From Anaplasma capra (lineage in GTDB: Bacteria; Pseudomonadota; Alphaproteobacteria; Rickettsiales; Anaplasmataceae), in assembly GCF_025628805.1 (NCBI RefSeq), contig NZ_JAOTBG010000012.1, positions 1 through 33,185 of the forward strand: a stretch of DNA of 33,185 bases, written 5' to 3'. Below are positions 23,252-31,046 of this stretch, piece by piece. Numbering within the stretch: the first letter of the stretch is position 1; every line of letters begins with the position of its first letter. Under the pieces are notes generated by a model. It searched no databases and had not been told where the DNA came from. It saw nothing but the letters and a program-made list of their open reading frames with translations. The position numbers were made by a program, and so were the translations under genes.

Positions 23252-24607
23252 ATGATTTTACTGCAACGTTACTGCGGAAAGAAGGTCGCCGTCTTTGGTC
23301 TAGGAGAGACGGGGATCTCTGCTGTGCGTTCTCTAGTTCAGAGCGGTGCGCAGGTTTTTGTTTGGGATGACGATGAACTGGCTCTGCGTCGTGGTGCGGA
23401 GCTTGATCTTGGGTGCAGGTTTCTGCACCCCTACGAACGTGATTGGGCTGACATTTCTGAGTTAGTTTTGAGTCCGGGTGTTCCCCACTCTTGCCGCAAC
23501 AAACATTGGGTTGTGAAATTGGCCATGAACAGGGGCTGTAGGATAACATCCGACGTTGAGATATTCTGCCGCTCTCAGCGCGCTCGTATCGTTGGAGTAA
23601 CTGGGACTAACGGTAAGTCCACCACTGTGGAGCTGATAGGCTGGATTTTAAATCGGGCTGGAATTGATGCAGAAACAGGTGGGAACGTGGGGCGGGGGGT
23701 TCTGTCACTCACGCAGGGCAGAGGGACATATGTTCTAGAGTTGTCCTCCTATCAGTTGGCACTTCTGCGCGATATCAGTCTGGATATTGGGGTTATTTTG
23801 AACGTAACGCCAGATCATCTCGATGTTCACTCTAGTATGGCGGATTATGTTGCAGCAAAGGGGAGGATATTGAATTTTAGCAGCCTGGTGATAGCAAACT
23901 GCGGCGACAGAAACACAGAAGCGCTCTGCAGACATATAGGAAAGAAAAAACTGGAGTTTTCGTGCAAGACGAGGCTGGATGAGGGGGTATCTTTTCTGGG
24001 TGGACATATACACTTCTGTGGTAAGGTTATTGAGATCGGCGATCTCCGAATAGACAAGACGAGCAATGCCGAGAATATTGCCGCGGCATACGCTGTGACC
24101 AAAAGTTTCGGGGTGAAGGACGAGGTGATTCTTGCTTCTATTGCCGAGTTTACTGGGTTGCGACACCGGAACCAGATTGTAACTAAGATTGCGAACGTAA
24201 CTTTCGTTAATGACAGTAAGGCGACCAATGCTGCTTCGGCAGAGAAGGCACTTATTGGCAGGAGAAATGTCTATTGGATTGTTGGTGGAAAAAGCAAAGA
24301 TGGGGGTATAGATTCACTGCTTAGCCTATATTCAGACCGAATAAGTAAGGCTTTCTTGGTGGGAGAATCAACTAGCAAATTTGCTTTGAGCATGAGAAAA
24401 GCCGGCATAGCGCATGTGGAGTGTCACGATGTCTGTGATGCAGTGCAGGTTGCTTTTGCTGAGGCGGTTGCTAGCAAGTCAGAGGCTACGGTTCTGCTGT
24501 CACCTGCCTGTAGCTCTTTGGATCAGTGGAAGAACTTTGAGGAGAGAGGTGAGGCGTTCTGTACCGCGGTGCACTCGATTACGGAGTCCGCAAGTTGCAG
24601 CGTATAA
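23252..24607 (+). CDS. murD: UDP-N-acetylmuramoyl-L-alanine:D-glutamate ligase
   Basis: This enzyme adds D-glutamate to UDP-MurNAc-L-Ala in cytoplasmic peptidoglycan precursor synthesis. The 451-aa product has the family length. An N-terminal Rossmann-like domain has [17 protein letters not shown]. The P-loop is [11 protein letters not shown] (about 115-125). Then come GGNVGRGVL, the substrate motif [18 protein letters not shown] and [15 protein letters not shown]. The C-terminal domain ends with [22 protein letters not shown], which is diagnostic of MurD within the Mur ligases. The ATG at 23252 is chosen because [16 protein letters not shown] leads directly into the first strand; a more upstream start at 23216 is less likely. 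It stands alone, convergent with tolB. Its presence suggests that at least a reduced peptidoglycan pathway is kept. Confidence 0.96.
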   Translation: MILLQRYCGKKVAVFGLGETGISAVRSLVQSGAQVFVWDDDELALRRGAELDLGCRFLHPYERDWADISELVLSPGVPHSCRNKHWVVKLAMNRGCRITSDVEIFCRSQRARIVGVTGTNGKSTTVELIGWILNRAGIDAETGGNVGRGVLSLTQGRGTYVLELSSYQLALLRDISLDIGVILNVTPDHLDVHSSMADYVAAKGRILNFSSLVIANCGDRNTEALCRHIGKKKLEFSCKTRLDEGVSFLGGHIHFCGKVIEIGDLRIDKTSNAENIAAAYAVTKSFGVKDEVILASIAEFTGLRHRNQIVTKIANVTFVNDSKATNAASAEKALIGRRNVYWIVGGKSKDGGIDSLLSLYSDRISKAFLVGESTSKFALSMRKAGIAHVECHDVCDAVQVAFAEAVASKSEATVLLSPACSSLDQWKNFEERGEAFCTAVHSITESASCSV

Positions 24608-24650
24608 TTCCCCGTAGCGACGTTTAACTCTGGTGAGGGAGAAGGGGCAC

Positions 24651-25982
24651 CTATTCTCGCAAGACAGGCGACCAGTGGGCGTTTGAGGCGCTAGTGGGAA
24701 TGTCCAGAACTTGCGTGTTAGCGCCCGTGATATCCACGGTTACCAGTTTAGACTTGGACGGACGGTTGGCTGATGGGGGGTCTTGTTGAGTAAAAAGAAT
24801 AACGCGCCCGTTGGGGGACCACGAGGGACTATCAACCATGTATCCGCCGGCCAACAGCCTCTCGCCGCTGCCATCCGGTCTCATCACCCCTACGTGAAAG
24901 CTTCTTCCCTCGGATTTTGTGAATGCTATCCAGTCCCCTCTAGGAGACCAAACCGGGGCTGCGTATCCCCCCTTGCCTGAGCTGATCCTACGCTGATTTG
25001 TGCCATCTGCATTCATAACATAGAGCTGCGGCTTTCCACTCCTATCCGAGTTGAAGACTATGAATTTTTTGTCAGGCGAGTAAGAAGCGGAGGTGTTTAT
25101 AGATTTATTGTTAGTAAGCCTAATAGACCTGCCGCTCTTTAAATTTACTGAGTATATGTTTGTGGCACCGTGTGCGGATTCCGACAGCAAAACATGCCTA
25201 CCATCCGGAGAGAATCTAGGAGATGAGTTGACGCCCCTTACGCCCCCAAGTGCTGTCGAGTATCCAGTTTCCAAATCGTGCAACACTATGCTGCCCCTGG
25301 ATTTTGCGTAGGACATGTACACCAGGCTCCGGGCGTCTGGGGAAAATCTGGGAGTGGATACGAACTCCCCCTGACCAGTAATGTATATATTGTTTGCTCC
25401 ATCCTGGTCCATGATTGCAATTCTTCTAGACCCCGGCGTCCCGGTGGTTTCCGCCACGTATGTTATAAGCGTGTTGAAGTATCCGCCTTCTCCCGTAATC
25501 CTGCTATATATGCTGTCGGACATGGAGTGGGCTGCGCGCCTCCAGTTTCCTATTGCAAAGTTAAAGGACTTGCCGGACAGTTGCCTGCCTGAGGCCACAT
25601 CCCAGATGAACAGCCTTGCTTTTACCCTGCCATGTGAGGACTCTTTGACGCTTCCTGTGACCAGCACATCCCTGTCTATAGCCATCCAAGAGTCGGAATC
25701 TGGCACTCCTTCGGGTGTTGTGCTAAAGCTACCTGCAGGCAGTTTCCAGCTTGCGTCAAATATTCCAGTGTGGTTTAAGTCATGCAACACCACCCGAACA
25801 CAGCTCTTTCCCACTTCCTTCTCTAGATTTGTGGACGAGTGCATGGGTGCTATGGAGACCCTAACTTTCTCGGTATTTCCCTTGGTGATGTCTACTCCAA
25901 GGGCAGCAAAGGCTCCCTGGCAACTGAACAAAAACGCGACAACGGGAAGCACGCAAGCGCAAGCAAAGGGAAGAATTCGCAC
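24651..25982 (-). CDS. tolB: Tol-Pal system protein TolB
   Basis: Periplasmic beta-propeller that binds Pal and takes part in outer-membrane integrity. The start is the GTG at 25980-25982: it gives a clean signal peptide (MRILPFACACVLPVVAFLFS then CQGAFA), has TGAGGTTGAG just upstream and lies 7 bp past the stop of the upstream rnj gene. The product is 443 aa. The N-terminal domain (about 28-160) contains TGSVKESSHGRVKARLFIWD. The propeller blades carry the TolB repeats PRFSPDARSLVYMSY, PRFSPDGRHVLLSES, ASYSPDKKFIVFNSDRSG, PVWSPRGDWIAFTK and PSWSPNGRVILFTQ. The other Tol genes are not in the window. The rnj-tolB order with a near-zero gap implies one transcript. Confidence 0.95.
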   Translation of the reverse strand: MRILPFACACVLPVVAFLFSCQGAFAALGVDITKGNTEKVRVSIAPMHSSTNLEKEVGKSCVRVVLHDLNHTGIFDASWKLPAGSFSTTPEGVPDSDSWMAIDRDVLVTGSVKESSHGRVKARLFIWDVASGRQLSGKSFNFAIGNWRRAAHSMSDSIYSRITGEGGYFNTLITYVAETTGTPGSRRIAIMDQDGANNIYITGQGEFVSTPRFSPDARSLVYMSYAKSRGSIVLHDLETGYSTALGGVRGVNSSPRFSPDGRHVLLSESAHGATNIYSVNLKSGRSIRLTNNKSINTSASYSPDKKFIVFNSDRSGKPQLYVMNADGTNQRRISSGKGGYAAPVWSPRGDWIAFTKSEGRSFHVGVMRPDGSGERLLAGGYMVDSPSWSPNGRVILFTQQDPPSANRPSKSKLVTVDITGANTQVLDIPTSASNAHWSPVLRE

Positions 25983-25989
25983 CTCAACC

Positions 25990-27618
25990 TCACCACACGT
26001 ACTCCATCTGTACCTCAACCAGGGGCCTGCCCTTTAACACACCCTTCAAGGACCCGAACACCACATCTTTGACGTAGTTCTTGACATTCCTTGGCTTTGA
26101 ATTTGACAGCCCGGAGCCTATCTTCCGAGCCATCTCGCTCAGCAAAACCCTGTCTTCAGAGCTATCAAGCGCCCCCGGAGCGATAACCATCGGCTCTTTC
26201 ACCAGCTCATGTTCCCTATTCATTAGCAAAGTAACGACCACCATCCCGGCGCTTCTCATTTTCCTACGCGCGGACATCACACTCCCTTCTGGGTGTCGCA
26301 GAAAGCTACCATCTATTCCGAAAACTCCACAGCCCACAGAACCCACCTTCTTGCCTTCAACCAGGTCAATTATGTCTCCGGGAGCCGAGACCACGCAATT
26401 CTCTATACCGCACTCCTTAGCCAGCTTCACATGCTCGTACATGTGCATGTACTCCCCGTGTATAGGTACGCACAACTTAGGTCTGGTCAGAGAGTACAAA
26501 ATGCGTACCTCCTCGCGCGAAGGGTGGCCCGACACATGAACACCTCCAGTGAACTCCGTGACGACCTCAATCCCCATCCTTACAAGCTTGTTGAAGACTC
26601 CAAAAATACGCCTCTCGTTACCGGGAATTATTTTTGAAGAGAAAATTACTGTGTCCCCCGCATCAAGCTCCGTCAGGGGGTGAGACCTGCTCGCGAGCCT
26701 AGCAGTCGCTGCAAGAGGCTCACCCTGGCAACCCGTGCAAAGGTAGAGCACATTTTCCGCAGGTATGTCACCAGCATGCCTGGCATCCACAAACTCTGCT
26801 ATGTCCTCCAAGTAGCCACAGTCTCTTGCTGCTTGTATTGCCCGCGCCAGCGACCTACCAAGAACCACCACTTTTCTGTTTGAAGCTTCTGCAATTCTCG
26901 CAAGAGTGCAGATCCTAGCTATGTTTGAAGCGAAGAGGGCAATCGCCACTCGCCGCTTGCTGTTTTGTACTATGCTGAGAATGTTGTTGTATAGGCTTCC
27001 CTCGGAGCCGGAACGGCCCTCGGTGAACACGTTGGTGGAGTCCGAAATTACAGCAAGCAGGCCATCATCACCAAGCCGCTTGAGCTTTTCTGTATCGGAT
27101 ACAGGACCCACCACCGGATCAGTGTCTAGCTTCCAGTCCCCGGTATGGAGCACACTTCCAAAGTCAGTGTGAACAGCGACCGCATGCATTTCGGGAGTAG
27201 AGTGAGTCATGTGCACGAACTCAAGCACAAAGGGCCCCAGTTCCAGCTTTGACTCAGGGTCTATCTCTTCAATCGGCACGCTCATAGAGAACTGGGCCAG
27301 CTTTGCCCTCAGGAGAGCTGCAGTGAATTTTGTGGTGTACACAGGACATCTGAGGTCTGCCCAAAGATAAGGTATGGCCCCTATGTGATCTTCATGCGCA
27401 TGTGTCAAAACTATTCCTAGCAGATCCTTGCGCCTCTTCTTTATAAAGCTGACGTCAGCGATGACCATGTCCACGCCAGGCATGGTATCACCATCGGCGA
27501 ACCCAGAGCCCAGGTCGACAATTATCCATTTTCCGCGAGCATGGTACAACGTGACATTCATACCTATCTTGCCTACACCGCCCAAAGGCAGAAACAAAAA
27601 CCCACTATCGACATCCAT
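25990..27618 (-). CDS. rnj: Ribonuclease J
   Basis: RNase J is a beta-CASP metallo-beta-lactamase nuclease with 5'-exo and endonuclease activity in RNA processing and decay. The 542-aa product begins MDVDSGFLFLPLGGVGKIGM. The zinc-binding signature is HAHEDH (73-78) followed by IGAIPYL. Further hallmarks are MTHSTPEMHAVAVHTDFG, HTGDWKLD, VLCTGCQGEP-like text near the beta-CASP motif (LYLCTGCQGEP), VHVSGHPSREE and the C-terminal VPIHGEYMHMYEHVKLA. The ATG at 27618 is preferred over an in-frame GTG at 27666, which would add a Cys/Ser/Val leader not usual for the family. No good Shine-Dalgarno is visible. It is the first gene of an rnj-tolB pair, divergent from the hydrophobic protein gene. Confidence 0.96.
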   Translation of the reverse strand: MDVDSGFLFLPLGGVGKIGMNVTLYHARGKWIIVDLGSGFADGDTMPGVDMVIADVSFIKKRRKDLLGIVLTHAHEDHIGAIPYLWADLRCPVYTTKFTAALLRAKLAQFSMSVPIEEIDPESKLELGPFVLEFVHMTHSTPEMHAVAVHTDFGSVLHTGDWKLDTDPVVGPVSDTEKLKRLGDDGLLAVISDSTNVFTEGRSGSEGSLYNNILSIVQNSKRRVAIALFASNIARICTLARIAEASNRKVVVLGRSLARAIQAARDCGYLEDIAEFVDARHAGDIPAENVLYLCTGCQGEPLAATARLASRSHPLTELDAGDTVIFSSKIIPGNERRIFGVFNKLVRMGIEVVTEFTGGVHVSGHPSREEVRILYSLTRPKLCVPIHGEYMHMYEHVKLAKECGIENCVVSAPGDIIDLVEGKKVGSVGCGVFGIDGSFLRHPEGSVMSARRKMRSAGMVVVTLLMNREHELVKEPMVIAPGALDSSEDRVLLSEMARKIGSGLSNSKPRNVKNYVKDVVFGSLKGVLKGRPLVEVQMEYVW

Positions 27619-27622
27619 AGTC

Positions 27623-27722
27623 AAGTATAAAACGTCACAACTGAAAATACTGACCGTAGATAGCACATATGTTCACGTGTTTAAAGAAAAACATTTGCCA
27701 TGTGTTGTGGGGAAGTATAAAA
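27623..27722. repeat. Direct repeat AAGTATAAAA in divergent region
   Basis: The 10-mer AAGTATAAAA occurs at 27623-27632 and again at 27713-27722, within the 127-bp gap between rnj and the rightward gene. The right-hand copy supplies a TATAAA box (27716-27721) about 25 bp before the GTG at 27746, with TTGCCA 15 bp upstream, so it may be part of a short-spacer promoter. Function is uncertain. Confidence 0.3.
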
Positions 27723-27745
27723 GTGACCGGTAGCCAGAGCATTCT

Positions 27746-28471
27746 GTGTTTTTGGGCGTTGTGGCTTCTTCTGGCTCTATGGTTTTGCTCCGAGGTTGCT
27801 CTGCCACTTCGAAGTGTGCCGCGTTGGGTTTAGTTTGTGGGTGGCTGATGGAGTACGGTGTCACAGATCTTCATACTAGGCAGGTAAGAAGCCTTCTTCA
27901 CTTTTTGAACGCCATTGCGGTGCTGCTGTTGCTTCTAAACAATCATGGGGTGCAGGGCCTTGCGGATGTTAGGTCCGCCACTTTTATGATGTCCTTTTCC
28001 GTTGCTGCGATCGCCGTGCTGCCGGCTGTCAGGTTGCTGTTGCCTTGTTGTAGTGGCTCTAAGGGTCCTACTGGCGATGAACGGTGTGGGCTGGAGGGCT
28101 CGGCCTTGCTACGGCTGCGCCTGGCTCGATTGCAGCCTGTATTTTACGATTTTGCCGTGCTTGTTTTATCTACGGCTTTTCTGCTTCTTATGCCGCTGCC
28201 AGCAGAGGGATTGGCTGGTGCTTTTGCCGAATCTGGCTGGATGTCAACCCAGTGTGTTGCCCTTTGTATTACACTTCTGTCTCTCTGGTGTATGTGCATT
28301 GCTTGCAGGACATTGCTGATGTTTGCGCTTCTATGCGGGCGTTGCTCCTTTACTTGCCATGATAACTATGACGGCCCTGAAGGCTATTTGGCATTGTTGG
28401 TGGATGGGCGTACTACTCCCAATGCTTGTGCACACTCTACCGCGGCTAATGCGGGTTTGCGTGCGCGCTAG
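27746..28471 (+). CDS. Polytopic hydrophobic protein of unknown function
   Basis: The product is up to 241 aa and I do not recognise it. Four hydrophobic segments are seen at about 50-66, 79-100, 133-153 and 169-197. It has many cysteines (about 14), several in pairs, and a polar C-terminal tail with HDNYDGPEGY. The start is uncertain: GTG at 27746, ATG at 27779 or ATG at 27848 are all in frame and none has a strong ribosome-binding site. The next gene starts 23 nt before this one ends, so the two may be coupled. Long open frames also exist here in the other two forward frames, which lowers confidence that this frame is the coding one. The run of membrane helices and the arrangement with the phosphatase gene favour it. 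Confidence 0.6.
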   Translation: MFLGVVASSGSMVLLRGCSATSKCAALGLVCGWLMEYGVTDLHTRQVRSLLHFLNAIAVLLLLLNNHGVQGLADVRSATFMMSFSVAAIAVLPAVRLLLPCCSGSKGPTGDERCGLEGSALLRLRLARLQPVFYDFAVLVLSTAFLLLMPLPAEGLAGAFAESGWMSTQCVALCITLLSLWCMCIACRTLLMFALLCGRCSFTCHDNYDGPEGYLALLVDGRTTPNACAHSTAANAGLRAR

Positions 28472-29978
28472 CTGGGGGGTGACAACCCTGTATCCCCTTT
28501 TAGGATTCTGTGTGCTTGTTGCGCTGTATCTTCTGCCTTTGGAAGCCTGTGCTGAGATTCTATTCTCCTGGTCTCAGGTTGTGAGGGGCGATAAATTAAG
28601 CGTAAGGGCGGTTGTTCCCTCAGGTGATAGTTGCCCGACTTTGGATGTTGACCATCACAGTGTGAGAATGGGCATAAGAGCACACCCCGAGCCTGGGAGG
28701 TTTGAAGACCAGGTGTGTGAGAGTTTGCTGCCCCCGTCTTCTGTGCCTCGGGTCATTAAGGTTGGGGGTAGGCGTTTGCCGGACATCGGCATTCGCACTG
28801 GCCATGACCGCCGAGATAATGTTTCTAGGATTGCTGTTGTTGGGGATACGGGGTGCAGGGTATCGAGGCTGCTGAAGCAGGACTGCAAATCGCCTAGCAA
28901 GTGGCCTCTCAGGGAAGTGCTTAGTAAAATTTCAGACCAAAGCCCCGATCTGGTCGTGCATATTGGGGATTATCTGTATAGAGCGGTGGAATGTACTGAC
29001 GAGACAAAATGCGACAAGCACGTTTACGGAGACAATTCTAAAACTTGGGTGGCAGACTGGTTGCTACCGATGCAATCAGTGTCTGATAAGCTTGTTTTTC
29101 TCTTCGTACGCGGGAATCATGAGGATTGTAACAGGGCTCATAGAGGCTGGTTTCGGTATCTTGATGCGCATCCGCTCTCAGAGCAGCGCTACAGCTATAG
29201 ACACTGTGAGGAAATCACAGATCCATGGATTTTCGATCTGAAACGCTGGGGTCTAGGCGATGTTGGGCTCTATGTGTACGACTCTTCGTCAAGTGGTGAA
29301 ATTTTTTACCGCAGCCGGGATGTTAGAAATTTAAGGGAAAAGTTCCTCAAGAGCGTCAATTTAGGGCGCAATTCGCAAATGTGGCTACTCACTCACAGGC
29401 CTCTGTGGGCCTATTGGAAGAACGGCATAGAGTATTATGGCAACTTGCCGCAAACTAGGGCAATTGCTGAAGTCATACCCGAAAAGTTTGTTGCCGTGTT
29501 TTCTGGCCATGTACATTTTGCCCAAATTCTTTCTGTGCGCAGGGTTGGGAAAGCGGAGGCGAGGAAGGATGCCGGTCGCTCGCCACACACTTATGCCAGA
29601 GCTGGATTTTTAACCCAGGTAATATCCGGTAACGGTGGCGCGTATCTTAATGAGCAGAAAGGTAAAAAGCCAAACACTGCGCTGTCTTCGTCTCTATTGA
29701 CGGAGGTTATGCCCAGAGATTCAGGTGTAAGCTTGAACAAAGTGGTTGGGGCTGTGTACAGGAACATGGTACTTTCCGGCTTTACCATCAGTAATGTGAA
29801 TACATTTAGCGGGTTCGGGTTCTGCAAAATAGATATTCCTATTAACGGAAAGCATTCCGGCGTGCTTGGCCCGCAATCTGTTATCACTTTTCACGGTATA
29901 AATGGCGAGGAATCACGTAGATTTTTCATCGGCCCCCCTGGAAGCGGGAGAGCAGGCGCATATCGTACTGAGAGATAG
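28449..29978 (+). CDS. Exported purple-acid-phosphatase-like metallophosphoesterase
   Basis: From the ATG at 28449 the product is 509 aa with a signal peptide: basic MRVCVR, a hydrophobic core (LLGFCVLVALYLLPL) and a likely cleavage after EACA near residue 35. All five metal-binding blocks of purple acid phosphatases appear in order: GDTG (Asp133), GDYLY (Asp174, Tyr177), GNHED (Asn223), LLTH (His316) and GHVH (His354 and His356). The tyrosine in GDYLY is the feature that separates this group from other metallophosphoesterases. SGNGGAYLN follows. It likely hydrolyses phosphate monoesters outside the cytoplasm; the substrate is unknown. The last 100 residues are a beta-rich tail. An upstream in-frame start at 28323 would add 42 residues deep inside the preceding gene and spoil the signal, so it is rejected. 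Confidence 0.88.
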   Translation: MRVCVRASWGVTTLYPLLGFCVLVALYLLPLEACAEILFSWSQVVRGDKLSVRAVVPSGDSCPTLDVDHHSVRMGIRAHPEPGRFEDQVCESLLPPSSVPRVIKVGGRRLPDIGIRTGHDRRDNVSRIAVVGDTGCRVSRLLKQDCKSPSKWPLREVLSKISDQSPDLVVHIGDYLYRAVECTDETKCDKHVYGDNSKTWVADWLLPMQSVSDKLVFLFVRGNHEDCNRAHRGWFRYLDAHPLSEQRYSYRHCEEITDPWIFDLKRWGLGDVGLYVYDSSSSGEIFYRSRDVRNLREKFLKSVNLGRNSQMWLLTHRPLWAYWKNGIEYYGNLPQTRAIAEVIPEKFVAVFSGHVHFAQILSVRRVGKAEARKDAGRSPHTYARAGFLTQVISGNGGAYLNEQKGKKPNTALSSSLLTEVMPRDSGVSLNKVVGAVYRNMVLSGFTISNVNTFSGFGFCKIDIPINGKHSGVLGPQSVITFHGINGEESRRFFIGPPGSGRAGAYRTER

Positions 29979-30042
29979 TGCGCCGTGTAAGTGACGCGTG
30001 TGCGTTGCGTAAAACAGCGAGTGAAAATAAATTAGAATTGTG

Positions 30043-30071
30043 TTGACTGGGGTTTACGATTCCCTTATAAG
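30043..30071 (+). promoter_or_regulatory. Promoter of the str operon
   Basis: TTGACT (30043-30048) and TATAAG (30066-30071) are separated by 17 bp, each box five of six to consensus. This is one of the best promoters in the window. The predicted start near 30078 gives a leader of about 60 nt before rpsL. It would drive rpsL-rpsG-fusA-tuf. Confidence 0.7.
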
Positions 30072-30137
30072 TGGTGCTGCTCTTGCTATCCCCGGGGACG
30101 TGGGTAGCGCGTTTCAAGTGGTTTTAGGTTCTTTCGC

Positions 30138-30512
30138 ATGCCCACTATCAATCAGCTGGTGCGTCGCCCCAGGAGGCCTCGCGGGTCGGCTAACAAAGCC
30201 CCTGCGCTCCAGCGTAATCCTCAGAAGAGGGCTGTGTGCGTCAAGGTTTACACTACCACACCCAAGAAGCCGAACTCTGCGCTTCGTAAAGTGGCCAGAG
30301 TTAGGATTGCTGGGTACGGCAGTGAGGTTATAGCGTACATACCCGGTGAGGGACATAATCTTCAAGAGCACTCTGTGGTCCTAATAAGGGGTGGGCGTGT
30401 TAAGGATCTGCCTGGTGTGCGCTACCACATAGTGCGTGGTGCTCTCGATACCAAGGGTGTGCAGGGCAGGAAAAAGGCCCGCTCCAAGTATGGGGTTAAG
30501 AGTGGTGTCTAG
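30138..30512 (+). CDS. rpsL: Ribosomal protein S12
   Basis: Decoding-centre protein of the 30S subunit. The 124-aa product begins [20 protein letters not shown] and contains [38 protein letters not shown] and [16 protein letters not shown], all nearly invariant. Both lysines whose replacement gives streptomycin resistance (in TPKKPNS and in RVKDLPG) are present, so the ribosome should be of the sensitive type. The TAGG about 10 nt upstream is a weak ribosome-binding site. It is the first gene of the str operon. Confidence 0.98.
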   Translation: MPTINQLVRRPRRPRGSANKAPALQRNPQKRAVCVKVYTTTPKKPNSALRKVARVRIAGYGSEVIAYIPGEGHNLQEHSVVLIRGGRVKDLPGVRYHIVRGALDTKGVQGRKKARSKYGVKSGV

Positions 30513-30529
30513 TTTTTGTTGGGTTGTGT

Positions 30530-31012
30530 ATGTCTCGTCGTCGAAGAGTTTGTAGAAGGCCCGTGACTTCGGATGGAAGTCCTGGTGGTGTGCTGCTGTC
30601 TCGCTTTATCAACGTGGTGATGAGTAGAGGCAAGAAGGCTCTGGCGGAGAAGATAGTGTTTGGGGCACTGAAGATGGCTGAGTCGAAGTCTGCGGGTGAG
30701 AGCGGTGTGTCCATGTTCAATACTGCTGTGGCCAATGTCATGCCTCGTATGGAGGTTCGCTCCAGGAGGGTGGGTGGCGTTACTTACCAGATTCCCGTGG
30801 AAGTTAGGGAAGACAGGTCCACTTCGCTTGCTCTTAGGTGGATAGTGAAGGCTGCTCGTGCTAACAGAAAGCGCACAAACAAGACGTACATGAGTTGTTT
30901 GTGTCATGAGCTCGTTGAAGCTTACAACAAGCGTGGTAGTGCGTGCAGGATGAAAGAAGAGAAATTCAGGATGGCTGAGGCTAATAAGGCGTTTTCCCAT
31001 TTCAGATTTTAG
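30530..31012 (+). CDS. rpsG: Ribosomal protein S7
   Basis: Assembly-initiating protein of the 30S head domain, and the usual translational repressor of the str operon. The 160-aa product begins [12 protein letters not shown] and contains [35 protein letters not shown] and [18 protein letters not shown], with C-terminal [12 protein letters not shown]. The ATG at 30530 is chosen over a GTG two codons upstream (30524) because family members start M-S-R-R. It follows rpsL by 17 bp. Confidence 0.97.
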   Translation: MSRRRRVCRRPVTSDGSPGGVLLSRFINVVMSRGKKALAEKIVFGALKMAESKSAGESGVSMFNTAVANVMPRMEVRSRRVGGVTYQIPVEVREDRSTSLALRWIVKAARANRKRTNKTYMSCLCHELVEAYNKRGSACRMKEEKFRMAEANKAFSHFRF

Positions 31013-31046
31013 TGAGTTTTTGTGTTTTTAGGAAGGTGTACGGGGG

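Noticed and set aside
25381-26037. 218-codon open frame opposite tolB
   Set aside because: Antisense shadow of a gene with clear TolB repeats; no start context or domain pattern of its own.
28323-28448. Longer N-terminus for the phosphatase
   Set aside because: It would lie 126 nt further inside the upstream gene and place polar and hydrophobic residues before a good signal peptide beginning at 28449.
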